Part shown: positions 1 through 10,717 of the stretch, piece by piece
Layout: each line of letters starts with the position of its first letter
Position numbering within the stretch: the first letter of the stretch is position 1
Assembly (NCBI GenBank): GCA_016806645.1
Contig: JACSYO010000912.1
Location: forward strand, 1,026,001 to 1,090,000
Direction of reading: 5' to 3'
DNA length: 64,000 nucleotides
Origin: Ophiodon elongatus
Taxonomy: Eukaryota; Chordata; Actinopteri; Perciformes; Hexagrammidae
The notes under the pieces: model-generated
The model's database searches: none
The model's input: only the letters and a program-made list of their open reading frames with translations
Told to the model about the DNA's origin: nothing
Translations under genes and position numbers: made by a program

Positions 1-1523
1 GACATTTCACGAAGTGTATCCAATTTTAGACAATTTAACTCCTCATTCTCTTGACAATTAAAGCAAATACTCCTGCATTTCATCGATTGTATCACCTCGC
101 CTGAGTGTACTCATAACATTACATTACTGTCTGATTACTGCCAATCACTCTAAGAGATATGGAAGACTTTGCCAATAGATTATCCTTCAAAATCTGTCAT
201 TTACAAACTAAACTCATCCATGCTTATTAACCAGTGGGGTAATTATTTCCAATCTCTTTGATACCATAATGGTTTTATGAAGAGAAAGAAATATCAAATA
301 AATGTCAAAATCTTTTTATTTTTATATGCAAAGTGATTAGGGATGTAGCAGAAAAGTCAACGAACTGCAAAATAAGCATTTATTTATTCATCAAGTGTAT
401 TCTGCCTTATAAAATGATCCGCAGCACATGAATTGTCAAAACGTTTATCACTGTGGCTAATCATCAGACAAGTCTTGTCAAGTCTGCATCACTCCTAGGC
501 TCGTATTATTGGCTGCTCTCAGCTAACAAGCAATTAATTCACATCAGAGTGTTTCTCTGTGCCAAAGAAAAAGCAAATGGCAAGGAGGCTCTCTCACGGT
601 TTTAGTTTCGACAAACTCTGATACAGGAAAATAGCATGTTGCTGAATTCAAACTGTCGCTCCCAGGGGCCTCATCAAAGGCAATAGAGGAGAGGAGGGAG
701 AGTGCAAGCACAAAACAAACACATGCTGATACAAAGTCAGGTTACACAGAGTTATGCTTGCAATATGAAAACAAGAAAAAAGAAATACATACAAGCTCAT
801 TTGGTTGATTATCATGCCCTCTGCATTTACTCTTTTTTTTTTAGCAACAAGCATCCATCATTATTAACTAAATTAATTCCCACATGCACCGCATCATCAT
901 CAGCGCCAGCTTTATTTAATGTTTGATTATTTTTATATATAGCAATAGCTACCATCAATTTAACATCTTTTTCCCACACATTCCTCTTCAGTGAGCACAT
1001 GAGGCAGCATTGGAGGGACGGTGGATTTCATCTGTAACAAAAACAAGACAGGACACAGTGTGCCAGTGCACTAATCAATAACCATTATCACAACTTCTTA
1101 CCTGCTTCTAGCCTCGCGCAATGCCTGCTCAGGGTCTGATGATTTATTGTGAGGGGATGCATCATATTGACTCGATGATGATGGAAAGACTGAGAAATGG
1201 AAATACAGCTCTGCAAGACATTCTTTAGTTGAATAATGTGTGGCAGGGACGTGCGCAGACATTTTGAAGGAAAGCGGCTCAATTTATTAAAAAACAACAA
1301 AAACAGGGCACACGCTGTATTGTTGCTGTTCCTTCTCCTGATGTTAGCGTGCTTAATGTATTTTTTGTTACACAGAAAAGCAAGGTCCATTACCATCATT
1401 ATGTTTTGTACAACACTCAAAATGACCATTATATCCAATTACAAAGCAAGGTCATCAGGTATGTCTGTATGTGTTTGTGTGTATGTCCTTTGCATTTCTT
1501 GAGAACTAATCATCCAATCTACT
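1..1523. other. AT-rich sequence without a recognised gene
   Basis: No gene, transposon or tandem array was recognised here. The sequence is AT-rich and unique-looking, with short homopolymer runs such as the T-run near 830-842. The reading frames are short, low in complexity and lack protein-like composition. It is compatible with intergenic or intronic DNA. Confidence 0.6.
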
Positions 1524-1733
1524 TCACACACCAAGGGCATGCAATTTGACATGCTCAGTTTTAATACATTTTGAATAAACAAGCAATAGCTCTCTGTGCA
1601 GCATGAGGGGCTTCAGGGCTTTGCACACTAAGTCCAGCATGTCGTCCTTTACAGGCCGCGGCTCATTGACTGCAGTTCCCTTACGCTGGATCCTGCTAAC
1701 AATACAATCAAACTCGTCTTTACTTTCCTGGAG
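1524..1733 (-). other. Possible minus-strand exon or degraded coding relic, unidentified
   Basis: Seen: on the minus strand a frame is open from after a TGA at 1736-1734 down to a TGA at 1526-1524, about 69 codons. Its composition is protein-like, including VNEPRPVKDDMLDLVCKALK. A possible splice acceptor (CAG, AG at 1729-1728) sits just upstream and would start an exon at 1727. A GTAAG-like donor lies inside the frame, but no convincing donor is seen at its end. There is no initiator methionine at the start, so if real it is an internal or terminal exon. I do not recognise the protein family. Inference: either an exon of a gene lying mostly outside recognisable sequence, or a relic of a mobile-element ORF. 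It could also be chance. Confidence 0.25.
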
Positions 1734-2017
1734 TCAACAAGTAATTAACAAGCAGCAGTTCGGGTGGCCAAGCAATCGGCCCGCTTCGTACGACTACTTG
1801 CTCCGAACCTCGAAAACCTTGTATGTATTTTGTCATTTACATTTTTTCGTCATTATTCTCTGTCTGTGGGTTTAACAAATATTTAACCAATGAAAACTAT
1901 AAAAAAAAAAAAGAGGTTGTGATCTCATCCTCCAGAGCAGAAGCTAAACTAAAGGATCCCCTCGCAGGACCTCTCCATGGCAATGGCTGACCCTCAACAG
2001 ACACATTTCCTCTATGA

Positions 2018-2440
2018 GGCAACGCAACTCGGATACAAGCGGCCAAAATGAGTTTTCTCCGTAGGGTGGCCGGGCTCAGCCTTAGAGATAGGATAAGGAG
2101 CTCGGACATTAGGAGGGAACTTGGAGTTGCTACTCCTTCGTATCGAAAGGAGTCAGCTGAGGTGGTTCGGGCATCTAATCAGAATGCCTCCTGGACGCCT
2201 CCCGTTAGAGGTTTTCCAGGAAACGCCCAACTGGTAGGAGGCCCCGGGGCAGACCCAGAACACGCTGGAGGGATTATATCTCCCAGCTGGCCTGGGAACG
2301 CCTCGGGATCCCCCAGAACGAGCTGGAACATGTTGGGGGTGAGAGGAAAGCCTGGGTCGGCCTGCTGGGCCTGCTGCCACCGCGACCCGACCCTGGATAA
2401 GCGGATGACAATGGATGGATGGATGGATGGCAACGCAACT
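2018..2440 (+). mobile_element. 5'-truncated Rex3-type (RTE clade) LINE insertion with target-site duplication
   Basis: Seen: the insertion is bracketed by GGCAACGCAACT at 2018-2029 and again at 2429-2440, so the element runs from about 2030 to 2430. Only the last ~370 bp of the reverse-transcriptase ORF remain. They end at TAA (2398-2400) and are followed by a very short tail of ATGG/GATG tandem units (2411-2430). Known: Rex3 elements of teleosts are RTE-clade LINEs with almost no 3' UTR, only short GATG-type repeats, and are usually severely 5'-truncated. The tail, the C-terminal protein motifs and the truncation all agree. The well-preserved duplication suggests a fairly recent insertion, though the ORF is already broken. 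Confidence 0.85.
2030..2400 (+). pseudogene. Rex3-type reverse transcriptase, C-terminal fragment, frameshifted
   Basis: Three reading frames have to be joined to follow the protein. The first (about 2030-2120) reads RVAGLSLRDRIRSS. After a short deletion near 2120 the second (about 2130-2235) reads RIERSQLRWFGHLIRMPPGR. After another shift near 2236 the third (2239-2400) reads RPRGRPRTRWRDYISQLAWE and then LLGLLPPRPDP before the stop. These motifs are typical of the C-terminal end of fish RTE/Rex3 polyproteins. The endonuclease and the catalytic reverse-transcriptase core are absent, so the copy cannot be functional. The 170-residue forward frame starting at 2048 is a frame-shadow of this relic and not a separate gene. 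Confidence 0.8.
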
Positions 2441-3480
2441 GCCAGGACCATTAGCAGCTTGGAAAGGCCTGAGGTGAAGGTGGCTTGTTGCTTCGGCCGT
2501 GAGCTTTACAGCACCCCTGACCTCACCGCTTCACAGGACAGTGGACTTAGTGCAGGGTGAGAGAGTGCAACTGCTGTTATCTGTTAACATTGTGGTTATA
2601 GATGGAAGTTTTTGCTGAGGATACTAGCATAGATAGCTTGTTAGCTAACATACTGTGATGAACTTGCTGCCTCAGATCAGCTATTCTAATCAATGACGGA
2701 CAAAAAACGTATCTCGACATTCACACGTCAAAAACCTCCTAACTCCCTTTGAGTTGGATTTTGGTAAACTATTAATAATATAATGACACATGCAATTATC
2801 TGACTTTATATAAAGACACAATACTAACTTTGACGACGCATTGTTCAAATATATTAAAAACAGAGAAGTAACAGTTCTGGACATACAAGGTTTCTGCTTA
2901 TCCTACACAGGAAAGGTCATACAGCTCTACATTAGAAGGAGAGCAGATATAACGGACGACAGTTAGGTAGTTTTGTGCAAGTCATAGTTTTACCTGTACC
3001 AGATGAGGTGGCAAGTGCAAAGTTAGCACAAGTAGAGTCATAATGCCACATGGGAAATAGACTAGGTTGAAATAAACTGCAATGTTTCTTTAAAAAGTAG
3101 AAAATCGGATAAAATAAATATATTTATGTAGTCCAGGGAGCTTTGGCGCAAGCTGCGTTAGCCACTACTGTATGTGTGAACATCCCTGATGTATGTTGTA
3201 TGACCTCGGCGGATTTCTTTTGGATTGACTGTGACATCTATTGCAAACACATCGCAGGGATGTGTACAGGACGAGATGTCACATTGTTAATACGCCGGGC
3301 CTGGCATTTGAGAGCGGATTTGATAGAGTGACTCATTACCAAGTGGAGTGGAAAGAACCACACACTGTAGAGTAATGCAGGAGATGCTATTTGCTTTCCT
3401 ATTTTGCCTTCGCTCAGTGCTGACAATACAGTTACAGACAGAATAAGCACAATACCTGTGGTATCTCAGAAGTGAACTGT
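2441..3480. other. No gene recognised; local CpG-containing patch
   Basis: Mostly AT-rich sequence. A slightly CpG-richer patch at about 3180-3320 contains a 62-codon forward frame (from 3143). It has no motif I recognise and no clear splice context, so I do not call it a gene. It may be an unrecognised old repeat. Confidence 0.5.
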
Positions 3481-4800
3481 GTCTTATTTACCGTTTGTCT
3501 TGGTGATATTGAATCTGGGCGCTCTGCTGTCTTCCCTGCAAATTTCCCCCTGTCTCTATCTCCATCTCTACCTCTATCTCTTCATGTTGTTCTGTCATTC
3601 CTACCTTCTTTTTCCTTTTGTCTCATTTTCTCTGTATCATTTCGGTCTCTCCCATCAACTGTTTCTACCCTGTTTCTCTTATTCCCTCTCAAGCTGCCAA
3701 TTCTCTTGTCTGCCTGGCTCGCTGGAAGGGTGAGCGTGTGTTCCACCAGTCTGCTGTGTGTCTGGCACTTTCCAATTAGCTTGTATACCTGCTTCTGGCT
3801 GTGTAGGAGATAAGATAGAGCTGATACCACCAGGCTACTGTTATCTCTGTTTTCTTCCTGTCACACACAAACAGACATATACCTTCACACACGCACCAAC
3901 GCAGCCACAGCTCCCAGCGCTGCAGATACATTGGACAGATAGATATCATAGGCGAGCAAGGGGTGGACAAGTGTTATAATGAATGCATCAGGGACTGTCA
4001 CAGGTTGTCAGTTTGCCGTAAATGAAGGTAGCACAGCTTTGAGTGCTTACCAGCTGCCATTTCACAGTTTTGTGTGCGTTTGCGTCCACAAATAGCTTCT
4101 TCATTTCTCTTTTGTGTGCTTGTGCGAGAATGCGCGGGGTCACGTTCGAGAGTGTTTGGATGTTTGCTGGTGGCAGGGTGGTGGGCCTTGCGATGACCCC
4201 GCGACCTGCCCAGACTGTTGAATAATAAAAGGGTATTCAGACACTCACAGGGTGACAGCATGAAAGGAGCAACCACGGCAGTGGGGGAGAGAGGGAGGGG
4301 GTTATGGCAGACATGGCTGGCTTTGTGGGAGGTATGGGACTCTCATTATTTCTCTCAGGCTTCTTTCTCACTATCCCGCTACAAGTTTCCTTTGCTTTTC
4401 TTGTTTTGTGTTTGCTTCCTCTAAGTCCATCTCCCTCTCTCTCTCTCTATGTCTCTCCAGACCCGTCGCTCTCTTTGACTCAATCCGTTTGTTGTCAACT
4501 CAAGCTTCATTCTCTCCATGGTCCCTATTTATTTCATCCACCCACCGCTCCCTCTCTAGTATTTTGATTCCTCTTTTCTCTTTGTATCACATATCCATCC
4601 CTCTCTCCCTCCCTTCCCTGCTTCCTTCCGTCTAATCTACTTACTCCTAACAACCTCTCATGTCTTAGTTCTTTTTTTCCTGCCACTTTACCCTCTACCA
4701 TCCTTATTCTTTGCTACTCTCAATTATGTGTATCTCTCTCCTCCCTCCCTCTCAGCTCCTCCCTCTCCGTCTCATTAGTGATGCTGTCTACTAAGGAGGT
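3481..4800. repeat. Pyrimidine-rich low-complexity tracts
   Basis: Extended C/T-rich stretches occur at about 3540-3720, 4360-4480 and 4550-4760, rich in CTCTCTC, CTTCC and CCTCTC. They create long forward frames rich in Ser, Leu and Pro with no domain content. The area is degenerate microsatellite or polypyrimidine DNA with no recognised gene. Confidence 0.6.
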
Positions 4801-5599
4801 GATTAGCCTGCCTTGGCTCTAATTAAAACATAGAATGGGAACTAAATGAGACCTGTGATTTGTGGGGTTGTGTGTGCGCATGTGTGCACCCTTATCTTAT
4901 CTTCAAGTCACAGTTGACATAATGCTTAACAGTTAGATGCTACATTTTTTGCATAAACTGCTCACACATCATCTGGAGCTTCTGATACATGTCTCACATA
5001 CGTGAAAACAGAAATGGATTTCTCTGACGGAAGCGATTGTTTAAATTAAGTAAGAGAGAAGGGAATGAGCAAAGAAAAAAAAGTGTGAGAGTGGGGAAGA
5101 TGTGGGGACCGGGAGCTTGTCTATGTTAGCCAAACAAGTTGTGTGTCTGTTTTTTTAATTAGAAGTCTAATTTATTCTTTTGAATTCCTTTTTTTCCTTT
5201 CACCTGAGTGCTTTGAATTTAGGTAAATTGTGTGGGAGTTAAACTGCTTAGTAATCACAGTCAAAATTTACATAGCATGTTTTTATATAAATAGCGTGAT
5301 GTGTATGAAATGTATAGGAAATCCCTGGAGTGGTATCTAAGGGGTTGGAGTCGATCTGAAGTCTGTCAGTCCTCTTGAATAATACAACTTTTTCTTCTCT
5401 CTTTGCCACTTTTCTGTCCCTACACTGTTTCAAATCCTTGCGCCGCCACCAGCTAATCGAATGAGCTGCCATGAAGATACATTATATTGTATATACAAGC
5501 ACTATATTTTGGAGCATTTGGATTACTGACTTTCTTTGTATGTCAATAACATGTTTGTGTTCGTGACTTTGTGTGTGAATCGATGTGTACATGCATGAT
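4801..5599. other. No gene recognised
   Basis: AT-rich sequence with short homopolymers and no recognisable protein motif, RNA gene or repeat family. The minus-strand frame at 5248-5472 shows no domain-like content. Confidence 0.5.
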
Positions 5600-6202
5600 C
5601 GGAGGAGAGTCTGTAATAGCTCCCCAACTCTTTGCACTGGCTTCCTGTCCAACAAATAATTGACTTTAAAATCCTGCTGTTGGTTTATAAAGCACTGAAT
5701 GGTTTAGGGCATAAATACATTTCTGCTACCTTATGAACCATCCCGACCCCTTAGGTCGTCTGGGACTGGTCTACTTTCTGTTCCAAGAGTCAGAACTAAA
5801 CATGGAGAAGCAGCGTTCAGTTTTTCTGCTCCACATATCTGGAACAAGGTCCCTGAAAGCTGCAGGTCTGCTGAGACCCTAAACTCCTTTAAATCCAGAT
5901 TGAAGACTTTTCTGTTTGCTGTTGCCTTTAATTGAACCAGATTCTTAATTAAGAAGATATTAATCAACTTCTACATTTCACTACTGTATTTTACTTCTTA
6001 AACTGCACTGCAACTTTTATTCAATTTTTTGCTTTTTAATGTTTTACTGACTGTTTTTAATGTTTAAATGAATGTTCTTAATTGTTTTTAAATCTTCTTT
6101 TCTTTTGCATTATGTTTTGATGCTTTTAATGGTTTTATGTGACGCACTTTGAATTACCTTGTTGTTGAAATGTGCTATACAAATAAACTTGCCTTGCCTT
6201 AC
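5600..6202 (+). mobile_element. L2-clade LINE, 5'-truncated 3' end
   Basis: Seen: the end of a non-LTR ORF (about 5632-5935), a ~250 bp T-rich 3' UTR, and a terminal segment at about 6157-6190 reading AAATGTGCTATACAAATAAA followed by two TTGCC units. Known: fish L2-clade LINEs end in a conserved short stem-loop of this kind plus a short tandem tail, which serves as the recognition site for their reverse transcriptase. Everything upstream of the last ~100 codons is missing. No target-site duplication was found, and the 5' edge is uncertain by about 20 bp. Confidence 0.8.
5632..5935 (+). pseudogene. L2-type reverse transcriptase, C-terminal domain remnant
   Basis: The first frame (from 5632) reads LHWLPVQQIIDFKILLLVYK and then ALNGLG. 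After a +1 shift near 5730 a second frame stays open from 5732 to a TGA at 5933-5935, with EPSRPLRSSGTGLLSVPRVR, then HGEAAFSFSAPHIWNKVPES and a C-terminal FKSRLKTFLFAVAFN. These are the hallmark C-terminal motifs of vertebrate L2/CR1-type LINE ORFs. The terminal 67 codons are intact, which suggests moderate age. The catalytic core is not present. Confidence 0.75.
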
Positions 6203-6284
6203 TGATGATGAGACTTTAAGTGTGTGGTGATTGCTGAGAGGCTCAGTTTATTTAAAGTTGCCACATTATTATGATCAGATTGCT

Positions 6285-6597
6285 ACATGGTAAATGGACT
6301 TACTTGTATGGTGCTTTTCTAGTCTTCCGACCACTATAATCGCTTTAACACTCCATGTCGTCATTCACCTATTCACACCCATTCAGACACTGATGGCAGG
6401 AGCTACCATGCAAGGTTCTACCTGCCCATCTGGATGCTATAATTCATACCCAATCATACACCGTAGGCACTTTGCATTCTGGGGTTGAGTGTCTTGCCCA
6501 AGGACACATCGACATGGACTGGCAGAGCCGGGGATCGAACCGCCGATCCTTTAATTGAAGAACAAACCTGCTCTACCCAGCAGCCTCATCTGTGTGC
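6285..6597 (-). mobile_element. tRNA-derived SINE with L2-like 3' tail
   Basis: Read on the minus strand from about 6597. A tRNA-like head carries an A-box-like stretch (GGCTGCTGGGTAGAGCAGG, about 6568-6587) and a B box GGTTCGATCCC (6541-6531). Next comes a conserved central core with GTGTCCTTGGGCAAGACAC (about 6507-6489), then a variable body, and finally a tail near 6325-6288 containing AGAAAAGCACCATACAAGTA. The tail resembles the end of the L2 LINE at 6157-6190, as expected if the SINE borrows the L2 machinery. The family is very common in percomorph fishes. I believe it belongs to the V-SINE-like group but am not certain of the name. It is not a functional tRNA gene, because the cloverleaf cannot be completed. 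Confidence 0.65.
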
Positions 6598-8822
6598 AGG
6601 AGGAGATACATCATGTGTTTAGCTGCTGTGTGGACTAGATGAAATAGATAGGGTAAATGAATGCCATAAAAGGTTTTAAATGGCTGGAGTTCCATAATAA
6701 TGCGTTCTCATTTAAGTGTTACTTCACTTCCAGGTTTGGGCCTCAGTCCACCTACTGCAAAATTTAGAAAAATGCCCTTAGCTTGGCCTTCTCTCGCCCA
6801 CTTCTGTATGACAAAAGCCTTGAAGCGGCGTCGACAAACATGACAGCCAGAGCTGATGACAGCTTGCTACAATAGCTTAGAAAATAGCAGTATGGCATAG
6901 GGTGCTGAATTTGATGACTTTACTATTTATCAGACCACTAATGCGACAAGAATAACACCCTGCGATCCTTTCGTCTCACTCATCACCGCAGGGAGACTAC
7001 TATAACGGGAGGCGAGCGACGCAACCATCGGGGACGAATCGTTGCGGTTGTTGCAACCCTTGCACCTCCGTCTCCGGATCGAACGTCTGCTCTCCTGCCA
7101 GCTGTAGTCAACGGCACACTGCTCTGCTCGTTTTCTGTAACCGGTGTAACATTAGCATAAAAACATGGTAGGATTAGCAAGCAAAAGTAAGCTAGCTAAC
7201 TAAATGAGAGAGGCCATGACGTAGATTAGTCCCAAACGGTTGACTCATATGTCAGAATTGACCGTGCAAAATTAGGACTGATTTAACAGTAGACAGTGTT
7301 TGGTACCGATTTTTATCCATGATATTCAGATTTTTATAAATTGGGTTCGAAATGTCACTATTAACAACAGCTTTGATGTGTTTCAGTCATATTATTTAGC
7401 TTACAGCTTAAATAAGACATTTAAGTGTGATCTTGCTCTTCAAAGACCTTTCCATTTATTTACAGGTATCAAAATATGTCTTGATTAGAAATGATAATTT
7501 TCAAAGGAAAGTTTCAAAAGGTAATCCTGTTGACCTTGTGTCACAACCTGCCCGAGCTCTTTCAAAATGACCACACAAAAGCATCCTCTTGATGTATTTA
7601 TGTGTCTTTCAGAGCATTTCCATAGACCAAGGCTGCCCACTTCTTATTTGTTGAGGCTTGTTTCCAGTGGATCTGTATCTTTGTGGTGCCAGCTGGGTAT
7701 CAAAGGCACCGTTGCACTATGTCAGCGTTTAGACCTTTTCTCACCTCCGAGCAGAAACGCCAAGGGCCAGAGAGAGACGAGGAGCTCACGATCTGACGTC
7801 TGATCATATCAGGCCTGACTGAAATAGGGCATGAGGCTTACCCCGCTGTGGACACACACATACGCGCTTTCCTTTCCTGTAGGTGGGATGCAGGCATGTT
7901 TGCTTGGCTTATCTGAGCAACAAAATACAAAAAATGACTACTTTTTTCTCAAGCGAACAGAAAACAGGTCTGATGAAAGTAGTGGTTCCTAAACGTTTTA
8001 AGTCTGAGCAGAATATTTACACTAAAATTAAATAATCATTCCACGGCTGATTACAATTTCACTTGAAAGATAGAAGTTCATGATTTATGTGATACCTTTC
8101 TGAGTGAGAAGTGTTGCCAGTGTTCTGGTTAAACAAGCTTATTTTGAGACATGTATGAAGTGTTTTGGTGGTTTGAGAGAGTTTTGGAGGTGAGATTAAC
8201 TGTTTGGTCAAGGTGAATGTTGGTAATGGAGAGAGTATGAAGTGTTTTGAAAGAGTGTCTTCAGTATTGACTGATGCTTGATAGTGATTGAAAAAAGTTG
8301 TAATAATGTACAGTAAATACATCTTGTTGCACCCCAGGGGGATTCACTTTGGGAATGACAATTTCGATTTGACTTCTGTTGTTTTGACCTTCATTTCTGT
8401 TAGTCATTATAATATTGTACTCAACAAAGTAATGGCTAAAAACTGGGAACACAGTGACGTTGACAAGTCAGATGGGCCAAAAAAGACAATGTTCAGATGA
8501 TCAGGATGTAAACAAGTAGTATAGTCCGATCATCTAAACCACTTTATTTGGAGTTAAAACTGAAAATGAGCGCACAACTAACAGTTTGGTTAATCATTTT
8601 ACAGTTTTCTGTTGTTTTACTTCAGTGCATTGTCACCGTATTCCCAGGTCTCAGCAAAAAACGTACAGGTTAGTACCATTATCCATGGAAATTAATAAAA
8701 TATAGAAAAATAAGCTGAAAAAAACTCTCCTTTGGAGACAGATGGGGACTGCCATTTGAAGACAGGTGCTGTTCTTACATTAAACTATAAGAATGAAGAC
8801 TGAGGATGAAGATGGTGTCAAT
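6598..8822. other. No gene recognised; one CpG-rich patch
   Basis: A short CpG-rich patch at about 6990-7130 stands out from CpG-poor surroundings (GAGCGACGCAACC, CGGGGACGAATCG). It could be the edge of an unrecognised transposon or a young insertion, because methylated genomic CpGs decay with age. The rest is AT-rich, with no protein-like frame or RNA gene that I can support. Confidence 0.5.
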
Positions 8823-8857
8823 GACGACATTGTGATGCCAAAAATCACAATGATGAC
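8823..8857. repeat. Short imperfect hairpin
   Basis: A 14-nt arm (GACGACATTGTGAT, 8823-8836) is followed by a 7-nt loop and by ATCACAATGATGAC (8844-8857). The arms pair with two mismatches. The surroundings (8800-8895) are rich in ATGACG/ACAATG words. It is too short for a typical animal pre-miRNA and may simply be a degenerate repeat. Confidence 0.5.
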
Positions 8858-10186
8858 ACAATGACGATGCTGGCATTGTTGTCAACAACAAATCCACTTG
8901 TGTGATGAAGATAGATCTGCATTGCTAAACAGTCCATCAAGTGTGCCCTCATTGTGCTCCAATCAGGGCCTCCCCTCATTACTCTTCATTGAGCCAATGA
9001 GTTTGAAGGCAGGAATAAAAGGTGGAAAGGCCCCTCCCTCTCCTTTCGGCATCCTAAAAAAACAAAACAGAAATCAATTTCATCTATTGGACCCTGCCTC
9101 ATGGCTGGCTGCTTAGCCTTCTTTTGATGTAACACACACACACACACACACACAAACCTCTCCGACACCTCTTTAGCTCTCTTTTGTTAGCCCGTCATTG
9201 CCCATGCCATATGGCAAGTGAGAAGGATTCAGCGTGTGTGTGTGTGTGCTCGGATGTGTGTGTGTTTGGGTAGAAGGTGGGGTCAGGAGGGGTGTTATAG
9301 GAGGCCGACCCACTCACAAAGACTCCCCACTCCATCAGTGATCTCTATGAATACATGGGGACAAGCAAAGCTGAATGGGAGAGCAGAAGCCATGGTGAAG
9401 TTGGGGGGGCAGTGGCAGAAAGAAGAGGTGCTGGGTGTTTGGATGATGGGGGCATTAGCAAGATGAATGTTAGGGGGGATTAAGAGAGAGAGAGTGAGAG
9501 AAGGAAAGAGACGTGGGGTGTAAGGGGGATGTGGGGGTGTGGGGGCAGAGCTGTGATTAAAATGAGAGCTGAAGAGAAAGCGCATGTACAAAATAAGTCA
9601 AAATGTGTGCTTACAAAGGCTTAGGACTGTGTGTATGCATGCATGTGGGTTTTTGCCTTGAAATAGCCTGCTGTGTGCTATGTGTTTGCGGGGGATATGA
9701 GGTGATCCCTGTGACACGGGGATCTACAATAGGCCAGCAGGTCCCTCTCTGTGTGATGACAGGGCTCTCGGGATCCTATGCAAGTGTCTGTGTGTGTGTA
9801 TATGTACCAGTGTGTGTGTGTCCCAGCAGGCTGTTCTCTATAGGAACACCGGTCGACGGGAGTAGACAGATTCTCATTAACAACATCTGACAGCCAAAGC
9901 AGGGAGCACACAGTGAAGTAGCAGGTCAGGGAGTGTTACGAACTATTCTTTTATTGCTTCTGAAGTTTTTCATGTGAACGTGCATTTCTGTGTGTGTTTG
10001 TGTGTGTGTTTGCGTGTGCTAAAGTTGGTTGAAATGTTTTACATTCTCGCCGTCTTTGCATGAAATTGTACAAGTGTGCTATTAACGATAGCAACAATCC
10101 ACACAGTTCTGATCCAACAATTTGCGTCACTCTAATCCTATGCTGATAATGCAGATAAGCAAGTGTCGACAAAAGTGCTGCTTATA
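8858..10186. other. No gene; short CA and GT microsatellites
   Basis: Contains a (CA)n array at about 9130-9154, interrupted GT repeats at 9230-9272 and 9785-9825, a purine-rich segment at 9380-9580 (GGGGG, GAGAGAG), and another interrupted GT repeat at 9990-10018. The open frames here come from low-complexity sequence. No gene is recognised. Confidence 0.6.
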
Positions 10187-10312
10187 AAGTGCCTCTTATT
10201 TAAATAAGAGCAAAGAACTAAAACTCTTTTCCCGATAAGAGCCTCTGACTTCAATAATAGCACATATACATGTAAGTGCCTCTGACTTTAATGACAGCAA
10301 GCGGCTAAAGGA
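10187..10312. repeat. Three diverged copies of a short direct repeat
   Basis: Three related segments begin at about 10189, 10238 and 10275, sharing the pattern AGxGCCTCTxAxTTxAATxAxAGCA. The spacing is unequal (about 49 and 37 bp). It looks like an old minisatellite or a local segmental repeat. No coding potential is seen. Confidence 0.5.
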
Positions 10313-10642
10313 CTGTGAGACAGCAAGGAGTATAAAGGAGAGAAAATAGGCCAAGCCAAAGCGATGGAGACATAAGGGATTGCTGCCAGCTTTGCTCCCA
10401 CTAACCCAGTGCAGCCATCACCACGGTTGCTCCATAATGGTCACACTATTACACAGTGTTGCATAAGATAGATAAGGCTACGAGGAGGCATATTCACCAC
10501 ACCAAGAGAACTATCTGCTGATTATGTGTGTGTATGTGTGAGTGTGTTTATCTGAATTGTGGGAGGGGGGGGCAAGATGAGCTGAGAGATGAGAACAGCA
10601 AGAATGGGAGAGAGGTGTGATTGTGCTCTGTCATCTATGTTA

Positions 10643-10645
<3 letters not shown>
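10313..10645. other. No gene recognised
   Basis: Unique-looking sequence leading into the long GT array, with one interrupted GT segment at about 10525-10545. Nothing else is identifiable. Confidence 0.5.

Positions 10646-10716
<71 letters not shown>
10646..10716 (+). repeat. (GT)n microsatellite, about 35 uninterrupted units
   Basis: About 71 bp of perfect GT dinucleotide repeat. Long pure arrays of this kind are usually length-polymorphic and can adopt Z-DNA. Frames running through it yield CV or TH repeats and are not genes. Confidence 0.95.

Positions 10717-10717
<1 letters not shown>

Noticed and set aside
6531..6597. A tRNA gene on the minus strand (B box GGTTCGATCCC)
   Set aside because: The head continues into a SINE core and L2-like tail, and a full cloverleaf is not formed.
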